64,000 nucleotides of DNA from Prinia subflava (lineage: Eukaryota; Chordata; Aves; Passeriformes; Cisticolidae). Positions 22,826 through 36,165 of the stretch are shown here, one piece after another. Position 1 is the stretch's first letter; every line of letters begins with the position of its first letter. Under the pieces are notes generated by a model. That model was given only the letters and a program-made list of their open reading frames with translations. It ran no database searches and was not told where the DNA came from. The DNA lies in the NCBI RefSeq assembly GCF_021018805.1, contig NC_086251.1, positions 15,543,098 through 15,607,097 on the forward strand. Direction: 5' to 3'. Position numbers and translations under genes: made by a program.

Positions 22826-25800
22826 TATACAACTTGGGTATCTTCTCACCTACATAAAGGGTGGGTAGCTGGCTGTATTAGTGAGAGCCCACATGGAAGT
22901 GTGCCCCCTCCGTATGTTTTTGTTGCTGTTATTATCACTATCCAGCGGTCTGTATTGATTTGTGGTTTATTTTATTCAGCTAAACCCATGATCAGCCCAA
23001 TTCTTTTCTACATCTAGATTGCTTGTAAAATTAGGAGTTTTAGCAGTGCTTTTGAGATCAGGAGCAAATCCTCTAAAAATTAGGTCTTGCCTATGTAAAC
23101 AACTTGCACTACTTTTTAACTGCTGTTCTGTAATATTGATACAACCCTCCCCTAGCGTGAATTCAGCTATGCCAGTATGAACATGCTTATACCAGTGTGG
23201 CTTGTTCCCCTGTGGGAAAGAAGAACCAGCTCTTCCAGTATAAAGCACTTTCTTTTGATTCTGATTACATCCATGCTTTTGTTGTATCATCTGAAATATT
23301 TCAGAAAATAATACTTATAATTTAACAAGGGTGAACTGGTGCAAAATCATGTATAGAACAAGTCTTGGTCTGCAGACTGCCTCAATAACTCTTTGACAAG
23401 CAAGTGTTGAATATGCTGTGTATTTATAATCTTGTCTTTGTGACCAGAGGTGAAAAAGTGGAAAGACTTGGTGTTACTGCCATTATGTATTCACGGTTAA
23501 GAAACTAAGAACTGGCCAGTGTATTGCCTTTAAAGTTACGACTGTGAGTCATGTGAGTCGTGGTTGTTGTTTATTTATAAAAAAATACCTAAGATATTAT
23601 CCACTTCCAAACTGATTACTGACCATTGCTTTTATGTGCAGCCAATTGGCAATGTAGTGGCAGAAATGTAAATTCCAGTAATGCTTACTTGCAAGTACCT
23701 TTGAGATGCCAGGGAAATAGAGAGGTATTTTAGCAATGTCCCAAAAATGGGTACTGAAAATCCAGTTGCACCAGGGAAATGTGAGTGCCAGGTGGGTGTG
23801 AAGCACTTATCTGTGGTCATCTACCTCAGTCATCAGTAGGGCAGGGCAGTCTAGATACCAAGAGTACATAGTGAAACTTTGAAATTCCAATCAGACACTG
23901 TCATCCTAAGCATCATGGTTTATCAGTGGGGTTAATCTAGATGATGAGTATGTGCCTTGTAGCAAGCGATGTGTAAGGAAGACTTGTGGTGTTTGCAGGC
24001 AAAGCAGAAATACATTTTGTACAGAAATCACTTTATATTCAGAGCTTTTTGGGAAGGCAGTGCCACCAACAGAAGTGGTCTTTTGGGAAAGAACTGTCTT
24101 AATTGCACATGACTGATGATAGATGTCTGGAAATATGGGACCTAACTAAAGCTTTTAGGAGAAAACAAGCAGGATAGGCTCCTTTTCTTCTGCAAGGTAA
24201 GAGGTTATTTTAAGGTATTTTAAGTTGTTTCAAGGTGATAGAGACGTAAAGGAGTTTATGGAAGGGAGAGAAGCTCCTGCCATTAGAGGACTGCAAAGCT
24301 TTGTTAGAAGGAATGTGCTTTGTTGTGCTGCTTGTTGGCACAGTTACCTTGACAGGTTATTGAAGGAAGTAAATTTTCACAGAACCTAATGGTTTCCTCC
24401 TATGAGTTAGTGTCACCTCTGTCTCATTTAATTCCTTTGCTTGTTGTGAGCGCTGTTTCCATGCTGCGTTTCTCAACTTCATTACCTCCGGACTGAGCAC
24501 TGCTTCGGGAACAGCTTTCCAAACTGCAAGTGGCTTGTTTTGCAGAGCAAGGTGAAATCTTTGCTGCTTTTTCCCTGAGCTCACTGACTCCCCACGACTG
24601 CAGTGGTGGTGACAGAGGTGACTCCCGTGAGCAGGCTGGGTCTCTGCCTGCAGGCTGGGGCTGCAGCTGGGTGCTGCTGGTGCTACCGGGGTGGCACAGC
24701 AGGCAGCAGTTGGTAAAACTGCTGTATGGTCATCAAGGGCAAGCAGCTGACCTTGGACAAATCGGCAGCTGGGTTGTAACCCAGCTGAGTGTCCAGCTTG
24801 CCCTGGTCTTTGCTGCCTCTTTCTAGGAGGAAAGTGATCTGTGGGAGTCCTTTAGCTGGGTTAGATTACCTCTTTCCCTGAGCTGACTCATGGATTTTGT
24901 CTGTTCTGTTTGCATCGAGTGGGAACTGCAAGCTGTCAACAGTTGATCTTTCACCGTAAAGAGTCCAGCAACATTGTTAGTCTTGGAAGGAGAGGCAGAG
25001 ACATCAGACAGGTCCTTGCCTGCATCTCTTGGCAGCATGATTTGCAGTCAGGACAGTTTATGTGAGATTGACAGACAGAGGCAGTCTCAGCTTGGCCCCA
25101 CTCCCACAGAAGTCTGCTGCTGAGCAGTTTTGAAAAGCTCCCTTCTATTTGTCTGCTCGCCTCCACTTTTAAGCAGATAGGAAATGGTTCATTATAAAAG
25201 ACCCAGTTGTCCTTACAGCAGTCTCATCACTGGTGTCTGAGGAGTGAAGCTGTTAATATCTGTGTTTATACATTTCTCTAAAGATGAAGAGATGACTGCA
25301 GTTGAAGATTAGTTTTGCTGCGAAAGGCACTGAATGAGCTGACCTGATCAAGGAGAAGACATTAAAATGTTACGCTCTTTAGTTTTCTCTGCTTCACTCA
25401 GACATTAGCTGCTGTGGTCTGTTGCTGTTTAGCAAATACATTTGGGTCCAAGTGCTGCTTGAGATGATAGAAACCCAATATGCTTTTTGAGGCAGAGGCA
25501 ATTATTTGTTATGTGTTTGTACAGCTCCTAACGCTGTGTGTTGCTGTGCCTCCTGATTGCTAATGGCTGAGCAATAGTGTTTGTTACTGGCACTTGGTAA
25601 TAGCAGCCTGTGTTTGTGCCCTGTAGGGGAATTTGGTACATGTGCACAGCCATGGGATGTTAAAGATTTTGTATCTTTTAGAGGCACCACGAGGTCTGCA
25701 CAGACCTTCTAGCCTTCTGCCATTTTAAGTGCTTCCTTACTTCATTTAAGAGATATTTGTTTATTCTTTCCCCTGTTGCCCTCCTAAACTTTTCAAATCT

Positions 25801-26083
25801 TTCCCATCTGGGCTCTTTTGTTTATAAATTCGTCTGTGTTTGGAGCTTGTAGGCAGCAACCACTTTGAAGCCTGCTTTTCTAATACAGAAATAGTTGCCA
25901 GGAAGCATCATGGGCTCTTGCTCTCCTCTCTCCCTTCTTTGCAGCACTGCTGGTCTCTAAGATTGCCTCTGTTCTACCAGTTGGATGCTCAGCCTGCACT
26001 CCTCACTGTCAGTCAGCTCCTGCTAAGGAGGCCACAAAACTTCCCTGATTTACACAGCCTGAGGATCTGACAGAGCACAGATA

Positions 26084-26112
26084 TTTTGTTTTGTTTTGGT
26101 TTGGTTTGTTTG
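26084..26112 (+). repeat. (TTTTG)n / (TTTGG)n simple repeat
   Basis: TTTTGTTTTGTTTTGGTTTGG-type pentamers over about 29 bases. A similar, shorter TTTGG/TTTTG tract lies at about 21664-21690. Confidence 0.85.
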
Positions 26113-29026
26113 TCTTGAGAAGTCCCAGTGTGGCAGCTCCCTCCTGTTGTATGAGACCCACATGGCTGAAGCCTACCACTTTTTTCCTGGTATGGAAAAG
26201 AAGAGCTGGTCAGCCCTGAGAGGGCCTGAAGTCCAGCCTCATAAAAACTGTCTGTCACCTTTTAGCTCTTCTCTTTGTCACTTCCTTTCCACAGCAGAGA
26301 TAATGGAAGTGTTTCCTGCTAACTCCTGTCTCTCTGTGATAAATTGCTGTGTTCTGTATTGGAAAGCATTGTATAGCTGCTCTTAGCACTGCGATAAAAT
26401 GCTGTGAACTGGCTGCATTGTGTCTGGCTTCCTTTCAGACAAGGCCAGTCTGGACACTGAGGACCTGATCTTCCTTGTGGGTCAGACCTCAGCTCACATT
26501 TGTGTGGGAGGCAGGGATTTATGTTTGCTTAAAGCCACATTTTTGCTTTTGGCATGGAGCCGTTGAAGGTCAGCGTGATCCATAAATCTACAGAATTGGG
26601 GTCTGCAGGTGCCCCTTGTTCTCCATATCCTCCTTTGAGCTCTCCTCCCACCCCTGTGGCTGTATTGGAACTGGCACAGACACTCCTGTGTTGGTGTTGT
26701 GCTGCAGTGGTGAGTGCCTCCCTTACCCTCCCCAGCTGGGAGCTCCCAGCTCTCCAGGCAGAGATGATTTTGACCTCCTTTGTATTTCCAGTTGCCAGTG
26801 CTTATAGCCAGGAGGGTTTGTAGCCGAGCTATACTGTTGTTTCTGTTTGGATTTTTTTGCCTGGATCTTTCCATTCAGTGACAAAAAAAAGCTGGTGTCA
26901 GTATAAGTTAGCTTTAAAGTGATGACAAGAGTCCTACTCCTGAATCCCACAGCTTTCAGATTTGGTGTCTTTTACCAAGAGCTGTATTGTTAGGTTTGCT
27001 GCCCACAAGCCCAGGAGTCCTGGTTCTCCAGGGCTTTGGCTTATGGCTGATGACTCAGTTTCAGTCTTGCTTATGTCCAGCGTGCTGCACCTGGTAGTGG
27101 GACAATTGTACAAACAGCAGAGTAGTCACTGGCAAAAATACTGGGATAGTTTTAGTTGAACAGGTAGAAGGAGATGAGCAAACACAAATGCACTGTTAAA
27201 TATGTATGTGACATGGGTGTGCTCATCCACCTGTGTGCCTAAAACTCCCTCTGGCTGAATTGAAGGAAAGCCACAATGCAAAGTTTATCCTGTGTGCTTG
27301 TTTTCACTGTGTGAGGTAAACTGGGAGAGAAGAAGGGACTGGGGTAGACACAGAAAGGTTTTCTTCTTGAGAGCTGAGGCTGAGAGTGGATTTCATCGTG
27401 CATGCTCAGTCAGCCTTTGCACGGTTTGAGTCCTTTGGGCTCATTTAACACAGCATAAATCCCACCCTGCGTGCTCTTTGTGAGTTGTCTAGTTCCCCTC
27501 CTCCTGCAGAGATTTTTAATTAAAAATCTAGGACCAAAATAACTGCAGTGCTGTCTTTTAACTATTGTTGAAGGAAGATCTGGATGCTCTCGTCTCTGGG
27601 AAATAGTGAGGTTTATGCAAAGATACTCAGTATATTAATTTCCTGTAGAATGTCAGGGAGAGTGACTGTATCAGAGGAAGTATAGGTGGGTTCTAAATTT
27701 AAACCACTGTACAACAGATCTTGGTTTGCTACAGTGTCCAAGAGTCTGAAAAGCTGAAGAGGGGCATATAAGGATCTCTTCAAAAATAGATGCACTTCCT
27801 TAAAATTAATTTGGTCATGTTTATTCAGCCCTCCTTATGAAGGCCCCTGAGATTTATAGATCCTGTCTGAATCTGATAGGAGAAACAAGAACATAGAGGA
27901 GTTGAAAATTCTGCATGATTTGAGCCCCACAGGATGTGATCATTTCCCCATCGTTTACCTGTTCTTCAGAAGTAGGTGAGCTAGGTCAGCTGTAATTTAG
28001 TAGACTTGGGGTCAGAGCCACTGGGTGGAAATATTGTTTGTGTTCATACAACATGCCAAGGGGGAAATACACCTCTAATCTAAAATTCTTTGTGACAATG
28101 GATGCTCATGGGATAATCTGGACCTGAATCTTTGTGGTATTGACCAGCACTTGTTGTCTATCTTGTAAGATGGTCCGTGAACATCCTTTCCTGCCATTAC
28201 CTTTACCTTACTTCTGTGTCAAGTTCCTCGTGGAGGCCAAGTCTGGGAATGGCTCAACAGACTTGAGGTAGAAACTGATTCTGGTTTACTTTGTTACAAG
28301 GGGTAATATTTCACAAACAAGGGAATAATGTCAGAAGGACCCTCTCAAGCATGAAAGCAGGTCTTCAAATCAGCTTGGTATTTCCTAATAATTGTGTGGT
28401 GGGAATGTATCCCCAAGGCACAATCTTTTCTAGACTTAATTGTATTAAGGCAGAGGTGGATATCATAGAAAGCCATCAGTGAGGCTTGCAGTCATCTGGG
28501 TTTTTAGAAAATATCATTAAAAGTAGGATCCTTCCATTAAAGGGGAGTATGCTCTCATTATGTGATTTAGATAGCAGGATGAGGCTGTAATGATGCTCTT
28601 TAATATGTTCTTTTCAAAGAAAAATACAAAGGCAAGAACTGACCTTGAAGATGTGGCCCGCTTGCAAATGATGTAACTGTGCCCCTGTCCAAAGCAAATG
28701 TTCTTGTCATGGCTTTAGATCTCCAATAGCTTAAGCTAAAGCAACTAAGTTACTGTCTTATTTATGTTTCTGTGTACCTGATACCATATCTCACTGCCCT
28801 GAGTATCCTGTCAGCCCCTGCAGGAGTGGGGATGGCAGGTCCCATGTGGAACTGAGCTCCCTCTTCCCAAAGCTTGCTGTGGTGAATCCCTCAGGGTGAG
28901 GTCTCTCACCCCTGGGGTAGCTCTAGAAAAAAATGGGTTATTAGAAAGCTGTTCTCTTAGATATTGGACTATAGTTTAAAAGGATTGTGTGGGAGGGTAT
29001 TGCTAACAGCACACATAAAAACTTCA

Positions 29027-29045
29027 GGGCAGGGGGGGTTGTGGG
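29027..29045 (+). other. Potential G-quadruplex
   Basis: GGG-CA-GGG-G-GGG-TTGT-GGG gives four runs of three G with short loops on the plus strand, isolated in AT-rich DNA. It fits the canonical quadruplex pattern; function is unknown. Confidence 0.5.
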
Positions 29046-30726
29046 ATAGCCATTCCTCAAACAACATGTACTGTGTGAGTTATGGATAATTACAGGAAAG
29101 CTGGAAGGTCAAAGGTGGATGTGATTTACCTTTATGTAATTCATTAATACTGTTCATGGGACTTGGAGACTTGCTCCCTGAAATGCCTGGGTTTGGAGAT
29201 GTGTTCACAGCAGGCCTCAGATGAAAATGTCACTGGTAGATGAGCTGTCGATATCAGTAACCACAACAAAAAGGAAACAGAGCACTTCAAATCTGCTTTT
29301 GAGGTGGGGAGTTTTTAGTTATATGTCCAGTGTTTTCATCTTTGGGCCTCATATTACTTATATTGAAATTAATAAGTAAATGCTTATTTCCTTAACTAGT
29401 ACAAAGCATTCAACACTGTTTTTTGGTGCCATGTCTCTGTGCCTGAGCATTGTGCCCATGGAAGTCAAAGGGAATCTTGTGTTTTGCCTTGGACACGCAC
29501 TGCCAAACCTCTGTGTGCTGCCCAGGAGCTGTGCCCACACTTCCAGCACAAGCAGCAGGGATTCAAGGGTCATCTGTACTGCAAGTGAGGTGTGGTGGTG
29601 GCTTATATCCACTTACCTGAACAAGCTTGAATAAGTAGCAGGCACCGCATATATTGCAGAATGAACTGGCCATGTGGTCCTCGTTTGATTTCTCAGATGT
29701 CATTTCTAGCCTGCCTTGCATGCCTTCCTTGTAGCCCAGGCTGTTAGCCCTACTCCAGCTACCAAGCTCAAGGGTAATTTGTGTGTATGTGCCCAAGTTG
29801 TGCTTATACCTTGATTTTGTCTTAACTGTATCTCTAAGAGCCTCCTGAGTTCAGTTCTGAGAAGCAGCTGGGAATGTTTTTGTCATCTCTGTGAAACTTT
29901 CAATTAAAGATATACGGAAGTATTTCCAGATGAACAGAAATTTAGGGGCAGAGATCTGGTTTCCTGAGTTTGTCTGAAAGTGGATCCTTACTGGAATTTC
30001 TTGGCTAGTTTGTTATGAAAACTGCATCGGGAGATGAGTTGTGATCTGTGATGGCACATTTCTTCCTATACACTGCACACGTGCTTGGTTATACATTATA
30101 TTTTGGTTGGGAGTCTTTGCTAATCTGAGTTTTGACTTTCTTTTCCTGCTTAAAAGAATGCTGATGAGAGATATCAGTAACAAATAATAGCAAGCTTTTA
30201 ATAAAAATTCAGTAAGATGGATAAGGTGCTTGGTATATACTTAACAGGTGTGATTTATGTCTTCAGTTGAAAATATTAGAACATGGGATTAAAGGGCTGA
30301 AGAGGATTCCAAGCAAGCATCTCACCTTCCTGCATAGATTGGTACTTCAAGAAAATGCCTTTGCATGAGCTATATTGAATTGAGATGCCTTCAGGAACTG
30401 GGGGGTAAGGAGATTATGCAAAGTATGATTTATAGAAAATAAAATGGGGGACTGAGATAAAAAGATCTGCAGGAAAGGTTCTCACTCCTGTTTTTCACTG
30501 AATGCTGGAGACTTTCTCCTCCTTCTGGTAGTGTGGGTTAGACATTCAATTCTGCATGCACCTGCCATTACCAAGGAAATAATTAATGTTGATGTACTAG
30601 TTGTAATTACAGCAAGTGAGGTATGATCTATGCAGTTAACAAGGGGAAAGACCAGTGAAATGCTAAGTCAGGAGAAGCTCCTCAGTGCTAGTGGGAAATT
30701 GAATATGCTTTGTTAAATTAATAGCC

Positions 30727-30739
30727 TTTGCATAACAAT
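30727..30739 (-). promoter_or_regulatory. SOX-OCT composite motif
   Basis: The minus strand reads ATTGTTATGCAAA, a SOX half-site (ATTGTT) directly abutting a POU octamer half-site (ATGCAAA) with the spacing of the canonical SOX2-OCT4 element. The surrounding 30560-30800 is AT-rich with several homeodomain-type cores (TAATTA, TTAATT). This could be an enhancer of the OSBPL5 region, but conservation is unknown. Confidence 0.35.
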
Positions 30740-33700
30740 CAATTTACAGTTTAAAGGGCAGAGGAGGTGGATGTAAAAATCATTAAGCATTCATTTCAGC
30801 GACCCACTCGATATTCTTAGCTGGAAGAAATCGCCAGTGCAATGTTTACTGAGTCAGTTGCAACTCTTTCAAGAAAAAAAAGCAAACCACACAAGGATTG
30901 TGTATGTAGTGCTTATTGCAGTGCCCTTTTCTAAGCCATAAGGTTGCAGTGATCCCTTTCCCAAACACAGCATGGCTTCAGTGATGGGCTGGTGTTTGCT
31001 CACAGATGTTTATCCAAACCAGAGATGATTCTGAAGATGAAGTTTTCCTACATGTCAAATAAAAATGTTCTGCCCTGTGTGACCCTACCTTGAAATTTCT
31101 AAATCCTGTGTTAGATAGGGATCCCCAGGAGGAATGACCTGGGATTTTTTTTTTTCTCAGTGTAGGCACTCAGGGCCTGGTTTTGCCTGCAGTTGTTCTG
31201 TTTATAGTCTTTGTACATAATGCTTACCGTAGAGAGAGATTAGTTGTAACAAGATTATGCATCTGAGTGCTGCTGGTGTGCCTGAAGCTGGAAATGTTCT
31301 GGTGTATACAAAGAAAACATTAATCAAGACGTCTTACAGAGAATTAAGGGAGGAAATAGTTTTGTCTCCTGATTACTATGTGAATTTCACTGCCCAGTGT
31401 AGGAAAAGGCAGGGCGAGAGGCAGGAGGTGATAGAAGGAGGTTGTTCTGTTCTCAGAGAAAGCAAGGGCAGATTGCTGGGGTGGCTGTGACGGGCAACTT
31501 CCTCAAAAACTGCACAAAGGGAGGCAGCTCTAAGGACTCTGCAGGACATGTGAGCTTTGAGTTAGCTTGCAGGGACAAACTAGCCATGCTCCTGAGCTTG
31601 CCAAAGCAGCTGAGAGAAATCTGTTGCATATAATCTTAACAAAGCCCATCCCTTTGTTGCAGATGGGTGTCTTCAGCAACCCATGTTACTTGATTTTCCA
31701 GCCTGGGCTGATTGTCAAGCCGAGTAGTGTGGCAGGCAGCAGAGGATATGTCAGTGCATAAAATCAGAGCAGTCCTACAGTACCACTGGTGAGGAAAGAT
31801 CCCCTTGCCTGCACCACAGAGAAAGAGCTGACTCTAAATAATGAAGGGAATAGAGAATAGCTGACACCTGCTCTGAAGTTCCATTGCTTCAGGTTCCAAC
31901 TAACAGCCCAAGAGCCCAGAACATTCAGTGTCAGCTGCAATATGTGAGTTTTGCCATTTCTCTAATCAGCAAACATGAATTAGGTAGAGAAAAACATTGC
32001 CTGCACAGTCACTTTTCACTGCATCAGGTTTTATTTAACTGTTAGCAGAGGGTTGGTTGCCCAATTATCTGTCTTATTAATAGGCATTTTTGGGAATAGC
32101 TTTCAAAAACAGATTTCACAGACTTCCTGAATTGATTGTGGTTCTTCAGCTGTTGTAAATCACCAGCACACCACTGAACTAATCATTTCCCCTTACTGAG
32201 GATCTGTGCTGCTGTTTTTCCTTATGAATACTTAGAACTGTAATCACTGGGAATGTATCTGCTAACAATTTGCCTTCTCATTTCATTCATGAAATTTTTA
32301 CCTCCTCAGGGTTAATTGGATCGGGAAATGTCAGTATCTTTAGATCTAATTTTCCCTATTGATGCAGGTTTTGGAGTGAATGACTGCTTTGAATACAAAA
32401 TACAATTTAATTTAATTTCTGGGAAATACTTAGTGACCAGAAAAAGAGAAGGTTGTTGGAAACAAGCTTTGAATAAATTAAGAGCCCCCTCTAACTAGCA
32501 CAGCCTTATTGACTATATAAAACCCCTAATTAACTATTTATAGAGAGGCACATATTTCCAATCTATTTTAAAATGCTGGAAATGAGAGTAAGCAAACCAA
32601 CCTACCCACAAGTTTGCAGAGGGTACGGACAACATATTATCTGCACAGTGATTAGCTGTGTGGTAATTATACGTCAGGAACTTTGCAAATTTAAAAAAGA
32701 AGCCAGAAAAATTCCTTTCCCAGAAGCTTCAAGCCTGATGCTGAAAGCTTCCACTATCTTCCCAGCAAGCACAAAAGGCCCAGGATGCAGAACAGCTGCA
32801 TGGGAAAGGCATCTCTGCACCAACAGTGATGATCTTTAAGTGTTTTAGTCACTGCCTTCATCCAAAATGGGTCCAGTCCCAGAAGAGGAGAGCACTGGCA
32901 GTTCCCATTTGCTTTAATAGCATCCACGAGGTTTGCTGATAAAGCAACTTTTATTCTTGCCCCATTGCTCTTTGTTGGCTGTTCCTGAAGCTACCTGGGA
33001 GAGAAAGTCCCATTGTGCTGTTGCACCCCATTAAGTTCACTACTTTGATTTGTCCTGTGCTTCATGGGGTTTTGACATCGACTTCTCTTCTGCTGTATTT
33101 TGCATTTTTAAAAGATAAAGAAATCTCAAAGACAGGGCTAGTAAGAAATTTATTTCTTCCTGCTGAATTATTTATTCCTTTTCAAGCACTGGTGAACAGC
33201 CCATATTTAATAGCCCATTATTGCTTAGGGAGCTGTCAACACAAAAGGAGCAATCCTGAAAAGTACTGTGTTTAGTGGCTCTATCAATACTCTGTATTAC
33301 CTTTCCTTCATGTTTATGATCAGGAGCACAGAATGGAAGGACAGAAATGACCTGAGCTGCAAATTTCAGGGCACTTAATCTACCAAGACTAGCAACCAGG
33401 TAAATTCATGCAGAAGCTAGAATGAAGGTTTTTCATTACGAGGTTATTTTCTTAAGTGAATGTATGGATTCTGCACTAGTTGGCATCTTCAAATTAAGAC
33501 ATGTTGTCTTTCTAGGACAATTCTTCTTGTCATCTGCTGGATTTGGAGGGAATTCTGTAGCAGTGGGTGACATTTCTTGCCTTGTGTTACATAAGTGGTT
33601 TGGCGACAGAATGGCAAATTTTGGCCTTCTGCAATTCTGGCCCACTTTTGATTTTTACCTTCTCTCTATTCCGTGAGCCCCCACAGAAGTGATTTCCCTG

Positions 33701-34652
33701 AAGCTTCTGCCATATCCTGAAGCAATCTCTGAAATACTGATTTGGAAGTAAATTTGTGTTTTAGAACAACAGTGTTGTCTTCAAATCAGCCACGAAAGAT
33801 TTGAGGTTCTAAATCACTCATGTCTAGAAGCCCATCTTCTGTTGTTGCTTATTTCTTACCAGATACTTCATCAGCACTGAATTTTATACGTTTTCTGGAT
33901 TATTTAGGTGTCAAAAGGCCCCTCTTGTGAAAAGCATTGAACACACCTCCCACTGTCCTATTACATCCCATTGGAAAATTGTCCCTAGTATCTACTGTTC
34001 ATCTTCCCGTACAGCTCTTATGAGCTTTATGTTATTTGAAGCCAGCTTGGGCAGTCAGACCTTTAGGGACAGATATAAGTAGTTCTCTGAGTAAGTGAGC
34101 TAATGAGGTCTCAATTTCTTATGGATTTGTGGCTTATGTTGGAGTCACTGATATTTGGTAATAGCTGGGTTCAGAGGACAGCTTTACAGTTCCCCTCCTT
34201 TCTTTAAGCCATTGATCTTTTAAGAAGATACAACTTTTAAGAAACTTAGGAAATTTAAGAAAAGTATTTTTTTAAAGAAAAATATTTTCAAGTTTTCTAA
34301 TGTTTGCTGGAGTTCCGTGACTTTTTCAAATGGTACAAAAGGGGTTGGGAGGGAGGATGAAACAGGGGGAGAGATACAGATACAGAAATACACAGTGGTG
34401 TCTTTTGGAAATCAAACCAAGTATTTCAGGTTTATTGTAGAATCTTAATAACGTGAACTACGTTTTCTCTAGACAAGGAAAAAAGTGTCTGATATATTAA
34501 GAAAACCCAAAATACAAAAGAAAAAAAGTCTGGTTTTTGTGATTTTGTGCTACACAAGAATTTGTCTGGATGAAGGTCAAATGTATCTTATGTAGATATC
34601 TTTGCAAAATAAGCCAGAAAACACCACGCTGGTGGCATGGTGTGTTGCATGG

Positions 34653-34682
34653 TTGTGTGTGTGTGACTGACAGACAGACATG
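34653..34682 (+). repeat. Compound (TG)n-(ACAG)n microsatellite
   Basis: TTGTGTGTGTGTG runs directly into ACTGACAGACAGACA. Short compound simple repeat. Confidence 0.8.
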
Positions 34683-35725
34683 TGTCTGCTGCTGCTTCTC
34701 AGCTTCAGTCACTGGGGGTCTTCTGCCAAAAAGGACCAGTTAAGAGGAACTTACTCAAATTGGTCTGTGTGGTCAAAAAAAGATGAGCTGCTGTCACAAA
34801 TCTGTATGAAGATACATAAGAGAAGAGCCAGACCTCAGAAAAGTCTTTTTTCTTGGTTACTGACTGTTCCCAGTTGAACAAGGCATAACTGTGGAAATGA
34901 GAGAGCATCAGCACAGTAATTCTGACAATTACCCTGTGGTTAAATAGTGTGAAATAGTAAGTGAGCAAAACATCAGTGTATCAGTCTCTCTGCATAGTAA
35001 CTTGAGCAACAGTTGAAAGAAATTGTGTTTTGGGGTTTTGCTGCTGACAGTGTGAGCTGGCTGACAGTTCTTCACTGACACAGCTCGTGGTATTGCTGAG
35101 ACAAAATGATGATGGACACAGCATTTCTGTTGCCCTGTCAGGGTGTAAGAGCTGATGGGTGGATGTTTTATGTTTGTAACCTGTTCTCCAGCCTGCTTCT
35201 GCTGGGTGGGCCTGGGATTTCTCAACGCCTTCCTGCATGATTGGCACAGCCTCGCCAGGTCCCTGCTTTTTGGGGAAAATATCCCACTCATTTGCTTTTG
35301 TTCCAAGCCACTTACCAGCAGTTCTAGAGGTAGAGAGTTGAGACTGCCTTTCTGGGAATAAGGACAAAAAATAGCTCCCTGTTAGCATTCCAAACCCAGC
35401 TATTTAGACCTGGATTATTTTTAAATACTTTGCTTTCAGATACGTAACTGGTTGTGTTTTCCTCCTCTCTCTCCTTTCTTTTTTTAAAGTTAGGAGTTAA
35501 GTTTTGCATCTTCTCTCCACCCAGCAGTTTGCAATCAAGAGTTTCTGAGCAAACAGAGGCTTGTTTACGTTGCTAAGTTAGCTGTGTTACCTGCTGCCTC
35601 AGAGATGCCGTTGGCCGCAGTGGGAGCCTGGGGATGTTCTGAGCCTGGATGTGTTTGCACAGTGGTCTCCTGGGCAGTGGAATTGCAGGCAGGGCAGCAG
35701 CAGGTGGGAAGCTGCAGCCTCATTT

Positions 35726-36165
35726 TGATGCCTTGGGAAGGCTGACATGAAACAGAGACTGGACAGAGCTAGAGAACAAGTAGGTATTTATTGAAAGGCC
35801 TCTAGGGTACACCTTGGACAGGACAGGGCCTGACCAGAGCTACACCCAAGGTGGGCTTAAATGGTCACAAAATGGGTGACCGGTCACGAGGTCTTACATT
35901 TTTGTAAGTTTTTGTCCATTTGCATGTTGGGGTTTAATTGTCCAACTACATCTTCAGGTTGTAAAGTTCCATTCTTTTTGTTCCTCCCTTCAGCCCACCA
36001 TGGTTTATGCTTTTGGGCCTGAAAGTTGTCCTTGGTCTTCAGCAGGAAAAGGATTTGTTTTCTACTCTGTGAAGAGAGCTCACTAGCGCTTAATATGAGG
36101 CTCAGAACTGCACCCCTAGGCAGCACAGAATCCAAAAAACATGAAAGCTGAAACTTAAGGCATCA
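35726..36165 (-). mobile_element. Solo LTR of an endogenous retrovirus, minus strand
   Basis: A 440-bp unit starts TGATGCCTT and ends AAGGCATCA, a perfect 9-bp terminal inverted repeat with the TG...CA ends of retroviral LTRs. It is flanked on both sides by ATTT (35722-35725 and 36166-36169), a 4-bp target-site duplication. On the minus strand an AATAAA polyadenylation signal (35792-35787) lies about 60 bases before the LTR 3' end, which sets the orientation. No gag, pol or env sequence adjoins either side, so this is a solo LTR left by recombination between two LTRs. A 4-bp duplication suggests a class I (gammaretrovirus-like) origin. The resemblance to songbird LTR families is a recollection only. 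Confidence 0.85.

Larger units (their letters stand above)
22346..35725. other. Non-coding stretch
   Basis: A pyrimidine-rich run follows the CpG patch (about 22350-22530). Contains the CTCF-like, G-quadruplex and SOX-OCT motifs listed separately, and simple repeats. A TATTTTAAG duplication lies near 24207-24236. No exon, RNA gene or transposon recognised. Confidence 0.65.

Noticed and set aside
34929..35388. Two minus-strand frames of 125 and 135 residues
   Set aside because: Overlapping frames of the same strand, no domain, low complexity; no splice or promoter support.
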